From the NCBI GenBank assembly GCA_003427395.1, contig BFEA01000107.1:268548-296030 (forward strand): a stretch of 27,483 bases of DNA, written 5' to 3'. Positions 26,585-27,483 of this stretch are shown piece after piece; position 1 is the first letter of the stretch, and each line of letters starts with the position of its first letter. Position numbers and translations under genes: made by a program. The stretch is from Chara braunii (lineage: Eukaryota; Streptophyta; Charophyceae; Charales; Characeae). The notes beneath the pieces are model-generated. The model did no database searches. It was not told the origin of the DNA and saw nothing but the letters and a program-made list of their open reading frames with translations.

Positions 26585-27483
26585 CCGCGGCCCCTCCACA
26601 ACCCTCTCCTTGTCGACTACCGCCGGGTGAACTTCCAATGATGCAGCCGCACCAGTGAGGACACGGTGAACCATGATGGCGTCATCTGGACGACTTCCGC
26701 CCATCAAGAGGTAGAGAGTTGCTCATGACAAGACCGGATACGTGGGGTCCTAGCAGCACAAGCCAGCAGACTCGCGAAGATATTGCAATTGACGTTGGCG
26801 TCAACATGAACTCTGGCTCAATCATCTGCGCAAATGAGGACGGTCTCTCTCCTGATACGCTGGGTTCCTCATTCATCCTCTCGCCCCGTTCTTCATCCTC
26901 CGCCATGTTAACCAGCTTTTCTGCATGCAATCAGGAGATCGCATAATTTTGGAACCCCCTGAGCGTCACATATGTGATGTACCAGCTTCTGAGCCCGCGC
27001 CATCTTCCGGACCCCTTCTTTCTCTCTTTTTCTTTTCGAATTTTGCTCGTGCCAACAAGGCCCCTCTCTGTTTTGATTAAAGGTGCCTTGTTGAGACCCG
27101 TGTTTCCAGTCTCACCGGTTCTTGAAATTCTGTTTTCAAAATTTGGGAAATGCATGGGAATTGCGCGTGCTTTAGTAAGCGCGCTAGGAATTTGGCCCGA
27201 TAGTTAGAAATTTCGAAATAAACGGAACCCGGCGTGTCCTTTTTGTGCTTGAATGTTCTCGACTACGTCGCGGAAAACTCTGGGAATTTGGTGGGAATAC
27301 AAATGGATGTAGGACTGCCTTTTCCCGCACCTACTTTACACGTGGATATGGTGATTTCAATTTCTGAATTAGCATAGGACCTAGGAATCTGTAACTGTTT
27401 TGGTACCTCTTTTTGCATTTGTGATCGGCGCCATGCAAGCGCGCTTCCCACTTTTTGCTCCCCTCGCCATATTCGATGCTCCT
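26585..27483. other. Unassigned 3' region
   Basis: I found no gene, no match to the sequence before the gypsy PBS-like site, and so no 3' LTR. Small perfect inverted repeats occur at 27053-27061 with 27085-27093 (CAACAAGGC/GCCTTGTTG) and around 27164-27185 (GCGCG...GCGC). AATAAA at about 27216 could be a poly(A) signal on the plus strand. Confidence 0.5.

Overview
The window reads as repeat-dense nuclear DNA of a plant-lineage eukaryote. The evidence is a plant-style L1 LINE whose ORF2 carries an endonuclease, a reverse transcriptase and a C-terminal zf-RVT zinc-binding domain, a Ty3/gypsy element with plant-type RT, RNase H and integrase motifs, long simple-sequence tracts, and no bacterial gene organisation. 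A streptophyte alga such as Chara is my best guess, but it is inferred from element style only. I found no intact, recognisable host gene. Nearly everything is nested transposable elements and their decayed reading frames.

Layout. 1-2851: microsatellites, a 0.67 kb foldback repeat (530-1198) and copies of a dispersed repeat here called P-Q-R, one of them split by a 967-bp insertion. 2852-13102: one large L1-type LINE on the minus strand. It has a 17-nt poly(A) tail (as poly-T at 2852) and 14-bp target-site duplications at 2838-2851 and 13103-13116. Minus-strand order is GC-rich 5' region (13102-11769), ORF1 (11768-7551) and ORF2 (7519-2961). ORF1 is split by a second element (10126-11548) with terminal inverted repeats, CGTACGG-rich ends and a microsatellite core holding a 331-base assembly gap. 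13103-13720: the LINE's target repeat resumes.

13721-15060: G-rich DNA, a roughly 75-90 bp-arm hairpin containing an exon-like ORF, a GGGAGGT heptamer array and a good splice acceptor with a short terminal-exon-like ORF. 15079-16075: a second, internally deleted LINE on the minus strand. 16090-20340: two inverted copies of one retroelement-associated sequence, each with the same 170-180 codon ORF (minus copy broken, plus copy open), separated by AT-rich DNA and a pair of direct repeats with minus-strand TATA-like boxes.

20323-24894: a degenerate Ty3/gypsy element on the plus strand: PBS-like site, gag, RT, RNase H, integrase. It has frameshifts and nonsense codons and an unexpected ORF with its own leader between RNase H and integrase. 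24895-27483: a 314-codon open frame of unknown function (25240-26184), a 72-codon ORF and unassigned sequence. No 3' LTR was recognised.

Order of events suggested by nesting: the P-Q-R repeats came first, the LINE inserted into one of them, and the TIR element then inserted into LINE ORF1. Many nonsense codons look like TGG to TAG/TGA or CGA to TGA, as expected from C-to-T decay of methylated repeats. Other frameshifts lie in homopolymers and could be assembly errors.
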